The notes below the pieces were generated by a model that searched no databases, was not told the DNA's origin, and worked only from the letters and a program-made list of their open reading frames with translations. A program made the position numbers and the translations under genes. Source: Cladopsammia gracilis (lineage: Eukaryota > Cnidaria > Anthozoa > Scleractinia > Dendrophylliidae). From it: a stretch of 64,000 nt of DNA. The stretch is from positions 2,783,001 to 2,847,000 of the forward strand of contig JAJGOT010000021.1 in the NCBI GenBank assembly GCA_022457155.1, read 5' to 3'. Every line of letters begins with the position of its first letter. Positions within the stretch are counted from its first letter, which is position 1. Shown piece by piece: positions 22,267 to 30,836 of the stretch.

Positions 22267-22380
22267 TTATATATATTATAACTATAGATAATCTTTTAAA
22301 TAGTTTCACAAAAGTGCGGTTAAACTTTGTCAAGAATTCAAATGATCCAGTCATGGATCCTTCAAACTATATAAAATAAT

Positions 22381-22620
22381 TTATTTTTTACGTGTTATTT
22401 CGATTATCTTATTCATTATATCACGTACTCTGTTATTATTAATATGCTTTTTTGTTTTGACATGACAGGATTTCCCAGCAAGTGTGTAATTTTTACCATT
22501 TTTGCAAATGTCGCAATACCACTCTTTATTTAGCATATATACTGTCTTATGGTTTTTTCTTTCTCCATCAGTATAAACTCTTGGCCTTCCACGACCTCTC
22601 TTGACATTTTGATTCTCCAT
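22381..22620 (-). CDS. Small AT-hook plus C2H2 zinc-finger protein (79 aa)
   Basis: Intact. The N-terminus has an AT-hook core (RGRGRPR, residues 8-14). A finger follows (WYCDICKNGKNYTLAGKSCH then KTKKH) with C-x2-C and two His. A Lys/Arg-rich C-terminal helix ends the protein. ATG at 22620 is preceded by TATCTATAGT. Presumably binds DNA, as a regulator of element transcription or a genome-packaging protein; which one cannot be told. The finger spacing is unusual and closest to single-finger proteins of large DNA viruses. Confidence 0.75.
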   Translation of the reverse strand: MENQNVKRGRGRPRVYTDGERKNHKTVYMLNKEWYCDICKNGKNYTLAGKSCHVKTKKHINNNRVRDIMNKIIEITRKK

Positions 22621-22838
22621 ATATTAATAATACTATAGATATTATTTTAAATAGTTTCACAAAAGTGCGGTTAAACTTGGTCAAGAATTATAATGATTAG
22701 TGTCAAATAGCCAGAAACAATTATATATTTTTGGCTACAAAATAGCAAATAAACAGTATATACTGTATCGTTTGATATATATTATATAAAAATGTTTAAA
22801 AATCTCCATTCAAGAATGTTTTGATATATGACATATCA

Positions 22839-23108
22839 TCAACTTTGGTTGATTTCAAAAACATCGTACGAACTGTCATATCTATCGAGTTCTATATCGT
22901 TTGTAATGCATTTCATCAGATCTTTCAGTGTAATATCCCCATCTATTTGTTGAAATTTTTTAGAATTTGATCTTAAAAACTTCGATATATGTACTAACAT
23001 TTGAATTTTTTGATTGTAGTTTGATATTTTATCACGTAGTTCATCAACAACATTATAACAATCATCGAGTTTTTTGTCAACATTTCTAATTATCTCGTCA
23101 TTATTCAT
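22839..23108 (-). CDS. Small coiled-coil protein (89 aa), unknown function
   Basis: Intact, ATG at 23108, preceded by TATCTAACATATAT. The first ~45 residues form a heptad-like pattern (VDKKLDDCYNVVDELRDK, then NYNQKIQMLVHISKFL); the tail is acidic. It lies 12 nt downstream of the integrase gene in the same direction. Not recognised. Confidence 0.6.
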   Translation of the reverse strand: MNNDEIIRNVDKKLDDCYNVVDELRDKISNYNQKIQMLVHISKFLRSNSKKFQQIDGDITLKDLMKCITNDIELDRYDSSYDVFEINQS

Positions 23109-23120
23109 TATACATATATG

Positions 23121-24071
23121 TTAGATATTTTTAACGTCCTTTAGAGGTACCCATGAATTGAACTCTTTTGGATAACCAGACCATGAAACTAGAGCTTGTT
23201 TTTTCTTATAGTCTCTTTTGATTACTTTATCAATACGGAATATATCTTGTTGAGCTAGTTGTAATTCTTCAGTGTAAAATGATCCTTCTATTGCTTCATT
23301 ATTGAGATCTTTCAATTTGTATATTATTGGATTGGAATATTGGATTTTATCAACTGTAAATACCTCTTCAGACCAATTTGGAATATATCCTTTATCAAAT
23401 ACCTTTCTTTTATACTTTGAAATTCTAACCTTATCACCAACTTTGAATTTTACTTTTGATGATGATGGTTCCATATCACCATATACATTGAAATAAACAG
23501 TTCCTTCATTCTTTTTCTTAGATGCTTCAAGCGGTGACATTTTTATTGAACTGTGCTTAGTGTTGTTGTATTTTTTAACCAAATCATCTAAAATATTATG
23601 CCAAACAGTATTATTTTGAACTGTGAATTGTTTATACATTCTGCTTTTCAAAGTGCGATTAAAACGTTCAATCACAACAGCTTTACCTTCATTAAAAGTG
23701 GAATACATCTCAATATTGTTTTGTTTCAACCACTCCTTGAAAGTTTTATTAAAAAATTCAGATCCTTCATCAACCCAGAGATATTTCGGTTTTCTTTTAT
23801 ACTTTTTTATGATGTCGTTAAATGCATCAGTAATTGAAATACCTGTTTTGTTTTTTAGTGGTATAGCCCAAGCAAATTTACTGAATACATCTATTACAGT
23901 CAATATGTATTTGAATCCTTTATTCCATTTTGAGAGTTTATCCATAAAAACGAGATCTGTACTCCAAATATCATCTATTCCATTAACAATAACTCTTCTA
24001 GTTCTGAATTTTCGTTTGATTGGCTTATGTAATTCATCGGCTAATTGTTGAGCCCAATCATTTTTACTCAA
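23121..24071 (-). CDS. int: RVE-family integrase with C-terminal chromodomain
   Basis: Catalyses strand transfer of the linear element into host DNA. The DDE core is complete: D39 (STDLVFM), D101 (WVDEGSEFF) and E135 (VIERFNRTL), spacing D-x33-E. An SH3-like segment follows (FKVGDKVRISKYKR, ~230-243), then a chromodomain at ~275-316 (IDKVIKRDY, VSWSGYP, NSWVPLKDV), a known feature of Polinton integrases thought to guide targeting. The frame is open for 316 codons and ~13 codons further upstream, with no ATG: the first possible start here is TTG at 24071, and the next in-frame Met lies after D39. It overlaps the phospholipase gene end by 4 nt. Start codon lost, unconventional, or supplied by splicing or frameshift. 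Confidence 0.93.
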   Translation of the reverse strand: MSKNDWAQQLADELHKPIKRKFRTRRVIVNGIDDIWSTDLVFMDKLSKWNKGFKYILTVIDVFSKFAWAIPLKNKTGISITDAFNDIIKKYKRKPKYLWVDEGSEFFNKTFKEWLKQNNIEMYSTFNEGKAVVIERFNRTLKSRMYKQFTVQNNTVWHNILDDLVKKYNNTKHSSIKMSPLEASKKKNEGTVYFNVYGDMEPSSSKVKFKVGDKVRISKYKRKVFDKGYIPNWSEEVFTVDKIQYSNPIIYKLKDLNNEAIEGSFYTEELQLAQQDIFRIDKVIKRDYKKKQALVSWSGYPKEFNSWVPLKDVKNI

Positions 24072-24685
24072 CGCCGCTTTCCGTTTTTTGGCTTCCTTTT
24101 TTGTTTAACACCAAGGCCTAATTTCAGTTTTATATCAATCGTGTTTCTAGCCAACCAATGACCCCATTGTCTTTCATTATAAGGTACATCATCCAGTGAC
24201 TTAACCATTTTTCGATCTGCTTTATTTTTACATTTTCTATCATCTTTACACACAGAATAGTCTACATCATGCTGCATTGCTATTGCATCTGTTTTTCCAG
24301 TTGGCTGATCATAAATTTCTAATATTTGACCAGTTGTTGGATCATATCTTAATTGGTTTTCTAAATCATTATAAGGCCCAGTGTATTTATGACCTGGTAA
24401 TGTCCACCCGCCTTTAGGTTTTGGTAATTTACCGATAGCCTTATGAATATCAACAGCACCACCATGAAGAGGGTCCAGTTTTCGGCTTATATCACCAGTA
24501 AAACTGTCAAGTGCTTGATCTAGATATTTGTTAGCCATACCTTTGATTTTTTGTTTTGCAAAACGAGAATTGATTACTTTTGATGCTCCGATTCTACCTA
24601 AATTATACAAACCTTTTAAAGCGCTTTTAGCTGCTATTTCACCAAGACTGTGACTACCTTCTATATCTAAAAATCCGCCAGCCAT
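24068..24685 (-). CDS. Phospholipase A2-like capsid-associated protein (205 aa)
   Basis: Start chosen at ATG 24685 (MAGGFLDIEG). The frame is open further upstream, but that part overlaps a better small ORF. A hydrophobic/Gly N-terminal helix leads to a calcium-loop-like segment (GHKYTGPYNDL, ~98-108) and the His-Asp catalytic motif (MQHDVDYSVC, H139/D140). This arrangement is that of parvovirus VP1 phospholipase A2, also seen in some polintoviruses/adintoviruses, where it helps virions escape endosomes. The basic tail (KQKRKPKNGKRR) may act as a nuclear or DNA-binding signal. ORF intact. It lies between the Cys-pair protein and the integrase. Confidence 0.88.
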   Translation of the reverse strand: MAGGFLDIEGSHSLGEIAAKSALKGLYNLGRIGASKVINSRFAKQKIKGMANKYLDQALDSFTGDISRKLDPLHGGAVDIHKAIGKLPKPKGGWTLPGHKYTGPYNDLENQLRYDPTTGQILEIYDQPTGKTDAIAMQHDVDYSVCKDDRKCKNKADRKMVKSLDDVPYNERQWGHWLARNTIDIKLKLGLGVKQKRKPKNGKRR

Positions 24686-24704
24686 TTCTGACTGGCTATT
24701 TAGT

Positions 24705-24863
24705 TTAAATTTTTTTATTGGATACAAAACGTGTGTTAGTAGTACCACATTCGCTACATTGAGATTTCAGCATAAGACGATTATTTTTAGTTTTAACATA
24801 TTTTTCAGTACCTGGTACAGATTCTGTTTGCTTCTTCTGTTTCACACAATAACTTTTCACCAT
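24705..24863 (-). CDS. 52-aa Cys-pair protein
   Basis: ATG at 24863 is preceded by ATATCTAATTATATT. The product has an N-terminal YCVKQKKQTESVPG, a basic middle and CSECGTTNTRFV near the end. Two Cys are in CSEC, plus one near the N-terminus. Very short proteins with a C-V-K start and a CxxCG end recur in Polintons and large DNA viruses; possibly a zinc-bound virion core or DNA-binding protein. Intact. Confidence 0.6.
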   Translation of the reverse strand: MVKSYCVKQKKQTESVPGTEKYVKTKNNRLMLKSQCSECGTTNTRFVSNKKI

Positions 24864-24876
24864 TTATATAATATAA

Positions 24877-25452
24877 TTAGATATTTTTGAAATAGTTTTC
24901 AATAAATCGTTCATTATACTGTTGGTTATTTAATTTGAATACTTTTATACAATCATAAAATGATTTTTTATAAATGTTATCCAAAAAATATAAACAATAA
25001 TATCCACATCTAACTGATTTGATATCCTGGATAGGATAACCATAATTGTATATATACTTCAATTTCAATTTTTTGGCATAATCAACCAATTTCTGTGGTG
25101 GAGGTAACGAAAAACTATCAAAGTAATATATAGTCTTATCATTCATATTATTATAATGTGCTACCCAATGTGTACCAGGACCTATTTTATCATCAAGATT
25201 AATGATACAAGATCCTATTTTGTGGATATGATCCAAACTATCTCTCGAATAAATACCATTAAAATTGGTTATTTTTAAATATTTAATCCATTTTAATAAA
25301 TCGATATTTGAAAGAGGAATATCTCTGAACTTTCGTTTTACAGGATACCTCCTAGAATTGGTATATCTAACTTTGTAAAGGGACTGTTTTTGCCTAGTAA
25401 TAGGCCCTCTCCCTTTTTTGTTTTTGTTTTGACTTTTTTTTTGCTCCCATAC
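24877..25452 (-). CDS. pro: Adenain-type cysteine protease (virion maturation)
   Basis: Adenovirus/ULP1-like protease expected to process capsid precursors. Catalytic residues stand in the right order in the C-terminal half: His in GPGTHWVAHY, Asp in YYFDSFSLPPP, oxyanion Gln in GYPIQD, and Cys seven residues later in SVRCGYYCLYF. Upstream the frame stays open through IDLLKWIKYLKITNFNG and YSRDSLDHIHK, a typical N-terminal half, back to a stop at 25453-25455. No ATG occurs in this open stretch (~191 codons maximum). Either the start is lost or the protein is made by frameshift from the upstream core-protein gene, with which it overlaps at 25394-25452. Length fits the family (~200 aa). Confidence 0.88.
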   Translation of the reverse strand, partial: VWEQKKSQNKNKKGRGPITRQKQSLYKVRYTNSRRYPVKRKFRDIPLSNIDLLKWIKYLKITNFNGIYSRDSLDHIHKIGSCIINLDDKIGPGTHWVAHYNNMNDKTIYYFDSFSLPPPQKLVDYAKKLKLKYIYNYGYPIQDIKSVRCGYYCLYFLDNIYKKSFYDCIKVFKLNNQQYNERFIENYFKNI

Positions 25453-26171
25453 CTATAGTATTTGAGGGCCAGTTTCCATAAAATGGTGGCGGATAATAAG
25501 GCATCATCATTCCAGGTTTAGGTGAAACTGTTAATCCAGATGCTTTCTTTTTTGGTACACTTAAACCCTTTCCTGATAATGCATTCAATAACATTGGAAT
25601 ACCAATAGATGCTAGGATCGTCCCCAAAAAACCACCTCTTTGCTTTTGTGATGGTTGAATGAATACTTGTCCTCCATTTTGAATAGCAGCTAAAATGTCT
25701 TGTTTTTTTTTTTGTTAAAAGGTGTTTATACTTAATCAATTGCTGTATTTTTGAATCTGGTATTAAGAAACCACCAGATTGAATACCTTTTCCAAAAATT
25801 TTATCTATTCCCAAAGATCCGAGAGCAGATAAAGCCCCTGTAGCTAAAGCTGGTGCCGCTTTTGATACTAATTTAATGACCATTGGAAGCATTTTTGTTC
25901 CAAGTGAAATTAAACTAGACCATAAAGAACCGCCATATTTAACTGATTTTCTAATCTGTGTTTTTGAAATCTTAATATCTACACCGACTCCATTTTTTAT
26001 CGCTTTTTGGGTTTTATTTATCTGTGTTTTAGTTAAATTCAGTCCATCGCTTCCCATCAACTCATTTTTAGCTAATCGAATTGTTATTGGTGAATTTGTT
26101 TCATATGCTTTTGCTAATTTTTGTTTTTGTCCTTGAGATAATTTCACACCATATTCATAATAAGTTGTCAT
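25394..26171 (-). pseudogene. Basic/hydrophobic virion core-like protein, frameshift in a T-run
   Basis: ATG at 26171 (MTTYYEYGVKLSQGQKQK). The first ~150 codons contain alternating Lys-rich repeats (LTKTQINKTQKAIKNG) and a hydrophobic Ala/Gly/Leu segment (ALATGALSALGSLGIDKIF). At the T11 run 25703-25713 the sense changes frame. The remainder (FLGTILASIGIPMLLNAL, a Pro/Tyr-rich PYYPPPFYGN stretch, and a Lys/Arg tail) runs to the stop at 25394. The composition resembles adenovirus core/pX- or VI-like proteins; a specific homology cannot be claimed. It sits between protease and major capsid genes, where Polintons often carry such proteins. Confidence 0.65.
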
Positions 26172-26305
26172 AATTCGTATATAATATATGTTATATAATT
26201 TTGATAATTACAAAACATGTTTAATTAAAAAACTATTAATATTGTAACAACATAATTAATTTATGCTTTAATAAGTAGTTTACCACTGCTTGTGTATAAT
26301 TCGAT

Positions 26306-27571
26306 CTATTTTTCATGAAGAACAAGAGCGTTTAAAGTATAGTTAGTTGCATTTGCTCCATTAAGTTCATATCGGAAATTCAACGATACAATAGAATCTT
26401 TTGTGTCTTCCTCTTGATTTCTTAGGTCGAAATAAATCATTCCAAACAAATTTCTGAAATTACTTCTATCAATTAATGCCCCACTAAGAAAGTCATTGTA
26501 AGCAGAACTGTAGCTCATAAGTGTTCTGTATAATCTACTCTCTTCATTAGCTGACAATTCAAGTTGAGGATAATATATGCTATTATTCATTTCAAGCTGA
26601 GCTTTACTGAAAACTCTGTTATTTGCACCTATACTGAATGTCTTGAATGTAAATATATTAGCTTCTTGATTATTATATGAAGTTGTTGGATTCACCCATA
26701 GAAAAACATGTCTTGGTCTTCTTATACTTGTACTAATTCTGAAAAATGAACTCACAGCCGCAGTTTGATTTATTTCAAAACGCTCTCTCAAGTATATCCA
26801 AGTTTTTGGTTTCAGATAGTTTTCCAGATATTGACGCATACCACTACCACTGAAAATTAGTTTAGGGCACCATAATCTGAATTTAGTAATCAAAACTTTT
26901 GAATCAGAAGCAGCATTGCTACGAAATATAATATTGTTATCATTTTCCAATCAGATTAAAATGCTTATTTTTATATTTGGATGAAGATTCTTTTTGAATG
27001 CAGCAAAATACGAATATATATTCAATGGGATAGATATTTTGTTCTCACTGCCTGCGTCTGTAAGAATTTTTCGCATCGCGAATCCTTGGTTGTACAATGC
27101 TTGAGCTGTTCTTGGCTCAGCTGTTCCAGTCGAAGTATCTAAATAAAAGAAATTGTCTTTAGCAACTGTATTGGCATATTCTTTAGTGTATTTTAAAAGT
27201 GATAGAGCATTCGATGATTCATTGGCTTTTGTGTTGTTATATACACTTATACCATCACATTCAACTTGTATTTCTCTGATGAACGTGTTACCGTTTGTTG
27301 TTGTACAAAATAAATTTACATTTCCCACTCCAGCGCCGATACCAGCTCCATCTTGATCTTGATCTGTCTGAAGAAGCTTGAAATTGACTTCAATATATGC
27401 ATTATACCAGTCTATTGGGTTAGCCTCTGAGCTATTATCTATTACAAACATGTAATTATCTTTTGTTTGTCGATTATTTGCCCCAATATTGGCATTCAAA
27501 GGTGTTTGTAAATCATAATATGCATATTCATATCTTTTAACAAATTCTGGACTTCGAAAATTTCCGTTCAT
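26306..27571 (-). pseudogene. mcp: Major capsid protein, hexon-like double jelly roll, one in-frame stop
   Basis: ATG at 27571, preceded by TTATCTAAACTAATAAT. The frame continues to 26306 and is interrupted only by TGA at 26951-26953, so 421 codons minus the stop. The N-terminal half has IDWYNAYIEVNFKLLQ, a Gly-rich loop and FIREIQVECDGISVYN. The C-terminal half has VLITKFRLWCPKLIFSG, RPRHVFLWVNP and MIYFDLRNQ...LNFRYELNG. These beta-rich halves match the double jelly-roll major capsid proteins of Polintons. Identification rests on position (next to penton, ATPase and protease genes) and general pattern. The single stop splits the two jelly rolls. Confidence 0.82.
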
Positions 27572-27601
27572 ATATATATTATTAGTTTAGATAAAAAATC
27601 A

Positions 27602-27973
27602 TTATAATAGTAAATCATTATAAACATCTTTAATATATTGATATTTGTCAGTATCTTGAGCCTGTTGCTCATTTTCTTTTTGTAAAAGTTTGATTATTTC
27701 ATCACCTTTTGTTTCATTCGTTATTTTTGGCTTGTTTGTTTTATCACTAAATTTATTGTAAATTTTGTCACCAATAAGCTGACCTGTTTTTTCACCTATT
27801 TTTTCCGACCCCTTTTCTATCAACTTTTCATCACCCTTTTTAGCAAGTTGTTTAGCTGTTTTGCTTGCAAGTTTTGAAGCTATCTTACTTCCAACATTTT
27901 TGAAAACATCAAATATTCCTTCACCTTGAATAATGTAATCTCCAGTATCTGGATCTCTTTCTCTTCGTTCCAT
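27602..27973 (-). CDS. Small Gly/Lys-rich amphipathic protein (123 aa)
   Basis: ATG at 27973. After an acidic/basic start comes GEGIFDVFKNVGSKIASKLA and repeated Lys/Gly helices (KIGEKTGQLIGDKIYNKF), giving an amphipathic membrane-active look similar to adenovirus protein VI-type lytic peptides. This is inference from composition and position (between penton and major capsid). Intact. Confidence 0.6.
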   Translation of the reverse strand: MERRERDPDTGDYIIQGEGIFDVFKNVGSKIASKLASKTAKQLAKKGDEKLIEKGSEKIGEKTGQLIGDKIYNKFSDKTNKPKITNETKGDEIIKLLQKENEQQAQDTDKYQYIKDVYNDLLL

Positions 27974-27995
27974 CTATATAGTGAGTGTATATAAA

Positions 27996-28757
27996 TTAAG
28001 CTTCTTTTATCACAACGGTTATAGATATATCAATTTCATTTAAGTCAACCTCCCTGTTTTCGTCGTCTGTGATATAAAAAGTAACTTCAGATAGTACTTT
28101 TGTATTTATTTTATTCCAAAGATAATTTATTGGTTGTATTTCAAATGGTAGAGATCTTGTTTTTGTATTCGTTGAGAAGGTAAAAAGCACGTCTGATAAC
28201 CGCCCTGAAATGATTGAATTACTTAGTAGAGAAGTTCTTATGTATAAGTTATCAATACTGTTGCTGATATTAGGAAATTGGGGTCCATAAGAACTCACTT
28301 CCAATATCCCTGTTTTATCGAAACACAGTAAATCTACGAAGTTTCCGCTATTCTTGAAATCAATCCAATAGTTTTCATCCAACTTTATGAAAACCTTATA
28401 TGTTGTAAGGTTAAATAATATATCAATTCCATAAGTCTCCTTTTGCATGAGTTTTCCAATTTCATTGTGAATATATTGATTTATATCATCATAGTCATAA
28501 ATACCTGATGGGAATGTTATTGTTTGCCAAGAAGTGCCTTTGTTTTTTGAGATCTTTAATTGGTTGTTATAATATTCTGGCCGTATGTTATGCCAACTTG
28601 CAGTCATACTGAGATGATCTAATGCCATATAGTATTGTTTGTTGTCATCTAAAATTAATTCAGGAATGAACTTTGTAGTGAAATTACCTGGTTTATTATT
28701 TTGGTTTTGTTTTTTAGCATCTATTGATTTGAAAACTAAAACTCTATTTACATCCAT
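27996..28757 (-). CDS. Penton-like minor capsid protein (single jelly roll, 253 aa)
   Basis: Vertex protein of the icosahedral capsid. ATG at 28757. Typical Polinton minor-capsid landmarks are present: an N-terminal GNFTTKFIPELILDDNKQYY, FPSGIYDYDDINQYIHNEI, YKVFIKL, then a C-terminal strand set LSEVTFYITDDENR and VDLNEIDISITVVI. Intact and of normal length. It sits next to the small 82-aa gene and the amphipathic-protein gene, all leftward. Confidence 0.88.
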   Translation of the reverse strand: MDVNRVLVFKSIDAKKQNQNNKPGNFTTKFIPELILDDNKQYYMALDHLSMTASWHNIRPEYYNNQLKISKNKGTSWQTITFPSGIYDYDDINQYIHNEIGKLMQKETYGIDILFNLTTYKVFIKLDENYWIDFKNSGNFVDLLCFDKTGILEVSSYGPQFPNISNSIDNLYIRTSLLSNSIISGRLSDVLFTFSTNTKTRSLPFEIQPINYLWNKINTKVLSEVTFYITDDENREVDLNEIDISITVVIKEA

Positions 28758-28761
28758 TATA

Positions 28762-29010
28762 CTATATGCTTATATATTTATTGTATAATTTCTCATGCAT
28801 TGTTCTGTCAATAGCCCCTATTTTCAATAATTCATCATTGATTTGTGATAAGTCATTTCGCAACACTGGACTATTGTTTCCAGCAGCTATTGAACCAATT
28901 ATTATTTTCATACGATCAGCCAATTGCTTTGGATCTTGATAATACATAACACTTGATCCAATCATTCTGGACTTACCAGATGATTTGTGTGGCCCAATAT
29001 TACTGAGCAT
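28762..29010 (-). CDS. Conserved-looking small protein (82 aa), unknown function
   Basis: ATG at 29010; ends 4 nt before the penton gene start. It is Ser/Gly-rich early (HKSSGKSRMIGSSVMYYQDP) with a helical second half (LSQINDELLKIGAIDRTMHE). Tight spacing suggests co-transcription with the penton gene. No domain recognised. Confidence 0.55.
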   Translation of the reverse strand: MLSNIGPHKSSGKSRMIGSSVMYYQDPKQLADRMKIIIGSIAAGNNSPVLRNDLSQINDELLKIGAIDRTMHEKLYNKYISI

Positions 29011-29039
29011 ATTAAGATCGTTAAAAATCTTTACAGCAT

Positions 29040-29880
29040 TCAGACTGTAGTTTGTTTGGGATTATATCTTTTAGTTAGCATATTTATGAGTGATTTATCA
29101 GCATCAGCTTCATAAACCAATTTACCACCATGATATGCATTCAGCTTCATTTCATTCATCAATTTTGAGACATCAATAAGAAGGCCACCATATTGATTAC
29201 CATTTATTTTGAAAGCATTTCTTTTTGGCTGTTTATATATTCGAATACCCTCACCATCTTGTCTATACTCAAACGACTTTAATACGTCTGAGATCGTATC
29301 CCTATATTTTCGAAGAACGCCTATTTCATTAGTATATTCCGTCTTAACTTCTTTACTCTTACCCTTTTTATTTCTGCCCAAGTCCATTGCTAATTCGGCA
29401 GATTTTTTCTTTTCTTTCAATAATTTTTGGGGAGTCAATGATAATAATTGTGAGGGCATTGCCAAATTGTTTTTGTTTAAAATAATTTTATCATCTTTAT
29501 TAAATCGGTTATCAATCTACAAATATGTCGGATCTTCTCTTGATTTTTGTTCTGGTTGGTAATCTATTTGGGGCAGCTCATGTTGTAATGTTATTATGTC
29601 TTTATTCGATTCAATTATATCCTGAAATCCCTTTGTTAAAGCTAATTGATTTTCCCGTAGTCCAAGTCCCGTAGTCCAATTAGTTGATCCTGTTTCTCAT
29701 CTGTTTTTTTTCTGTTTTTCAATCAATGGCTCTCGTAATGTCTTAAAATAATCACTCATTACAATATCACGCCCTCCTTCCTTATTTTTTACTTCTTTTT
29801 TTTGATTCAGTAACTGCTTTGACAATTTTATAGCTATCATATTCTGAATCAGCATATTTTTTAATTCTGTCAATATTCAT
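29040..29880 (-). pseudogene. Polinton protein of unknown function, several breaks
   Basis: The best start is ATG 29880 (MNIDRIKKYADSEYDSYKIV). The sense then moves through other frames (KNKEGGRDIVMSDYFKTL, ENQLALTKGFQDIIES), meets an in-frame TAG at 29517-29519, and ends in a well-kept C-terminal half (GGLLIDVSKLMNEMKLNAYH then LINMLTKRYNP). The whole span is ~280 codons. The N-terminal coil and the LLTKR-type ending recur in Polinton proteins I recall, but no function is known to me. A 14-nt duplication (CCCGTAGTCCAAGT repeated at ~29654-29681) marks one break. The divergent ATPase gene starts 130 nt away. Confidence 0.6.
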
Positions 29881-30009
29881 TATATAAAATATGTTACATA
29901 ATTTATCTGTCGAAATGACACTTATCTTTAAAAATATGTGTAAAAACAACACTTATATTTATAAATATGTGTGAAAACAACACATATTTATTATCTAACA
30001 TATTTGTAT
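29881..30009. promoter_or_regulatory. Divergent promoter region between the two gene blocks
   Basis: AT-rich 129 bp between two divergently read ATGs. It contains two near-copies of AAATATGTGT[A/G]AAAACAACAC (~29932-29981) and a TATCTA 17 nt before the ATPase ATG. On the other side there is a GATAAATTATG segment before 29880. Confidence 0.5.
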
Positions 30010-30645
30010 ATGAAAATTCCGAATTACGATACAAATAGAAATGGTGAATCAAAAAAAAGATTAAACAATTTTTTAGATGAAGATTTTAGAATGATTATTA
30101 CAGGACAAAGTCGATGTGGAAAGACAAATGCTCTTATGCATATGTTAAGAACACCACTGATGTATTATGATAACATATATTTATACACACCAAATCATCA
30201 CCAGGAAAAAATACAAGATCTACAAACATTGATGAATAAAATATCTGATAAGGTTGGTTATCCTGTATTAGAAATTGGATCATCTGATGATATTAAAGAC
30301 ACTTCAGAATATCCCAACAACAACCGTAAAATTGTCATTTTTGATGATCTAATTAATGCACCTGATAAAATACAAAATAAAATTGCCAACAACTTCACAG
30401 ATGGACGCCATCATAAGATAAGCCCAATTTATTTAAGCCAGAGTTACTATGATATTCCGCAGAAAGTTAGATTAAACTGCAGTCATATGATGTTGTACCC
30501 ACCTACTACCAAAAACCATTTGAATCTCATTGCCAAAGAAAACTTAATAGACCCTGGTTTGTTCAATAAATTAGGACCCTATGAATTTCTGTTTGTGGAC
30601 AAAGAAAATAAAAGTGTGAAGAAGAATTTTGATGAAGTAATCTAA
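30010..30645 (+). CDS. atp: FtsK/HerA-type DNA packaging ATPase (211 aa)
   Basis: Motor that packages the linear genome into the capsid. Start taken at ATG 30010, 17 nt after a TATCTAACATATT motif; an upstream GTG is less likely. Walker A is GQSRCGKT (32-39), Walker B is KIVIFDD (107-113), and the sensor-like segment YLSQSYYDIPQKVRLNCSHM (~141-160) is typical of the family. Intact, with length as usual for Polinton ATPases. It opens the rightward gene block; the 130-bp gap to 29880 would be a shared divergent promoter region. Confidence 0.93.
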   Translation: MKIPNYDTNRNGESKKRLNNFLDEDFRMIITGQSRCGKTNALMHMLRTPLMYYDNIYLYTPNHHQEKIQDLQTLMNKISDKVGYPVLEIGSSDDIKDTSEYPNNNRKIVIFDDLINAPDKIQNKIANNFTDGRHHKISPIYLSQSYYDIPQKVRLNCSHMMLYPPTTKNHLNLIAKENLIDPGLFNKLGPYEFLFVDKENKSVKKNFDEVI

Positions 30646-30663
30646 TGTAATATCATAATATAG

Positions 30664-30771
30664 ATGGGCATATTTAATAACCTTGAGAAATTCACATTTC
30701 TGAATATATTAGAATCATTAGCCAAAAAATTCAAGCAAGTAGTGCCCCCCCCTGGTGTTGGCTTCAAATAA
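30664..30771 (+). CDS. Possible 35-aa peptide
   Basis: ATG 30664 opens MGIFNNLEKFTFLNILESLA and ends in a Pro/Gly-rich tail (VVPPPGVGFK). It is 18 nt after the ATPase gene in the same direction. Short and unrecognised. Confidence 0.3.
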   Translation: MGIFNNLEKFTFLNILESLAKKFKQVVPPPGVGFK

Positions 30772-30836
30772 ACAAAGGATGGTAATTACGATATGCAAGG
30801 TAAAAAAAAATAGTTAATATAGGAAAAATCACTGGC

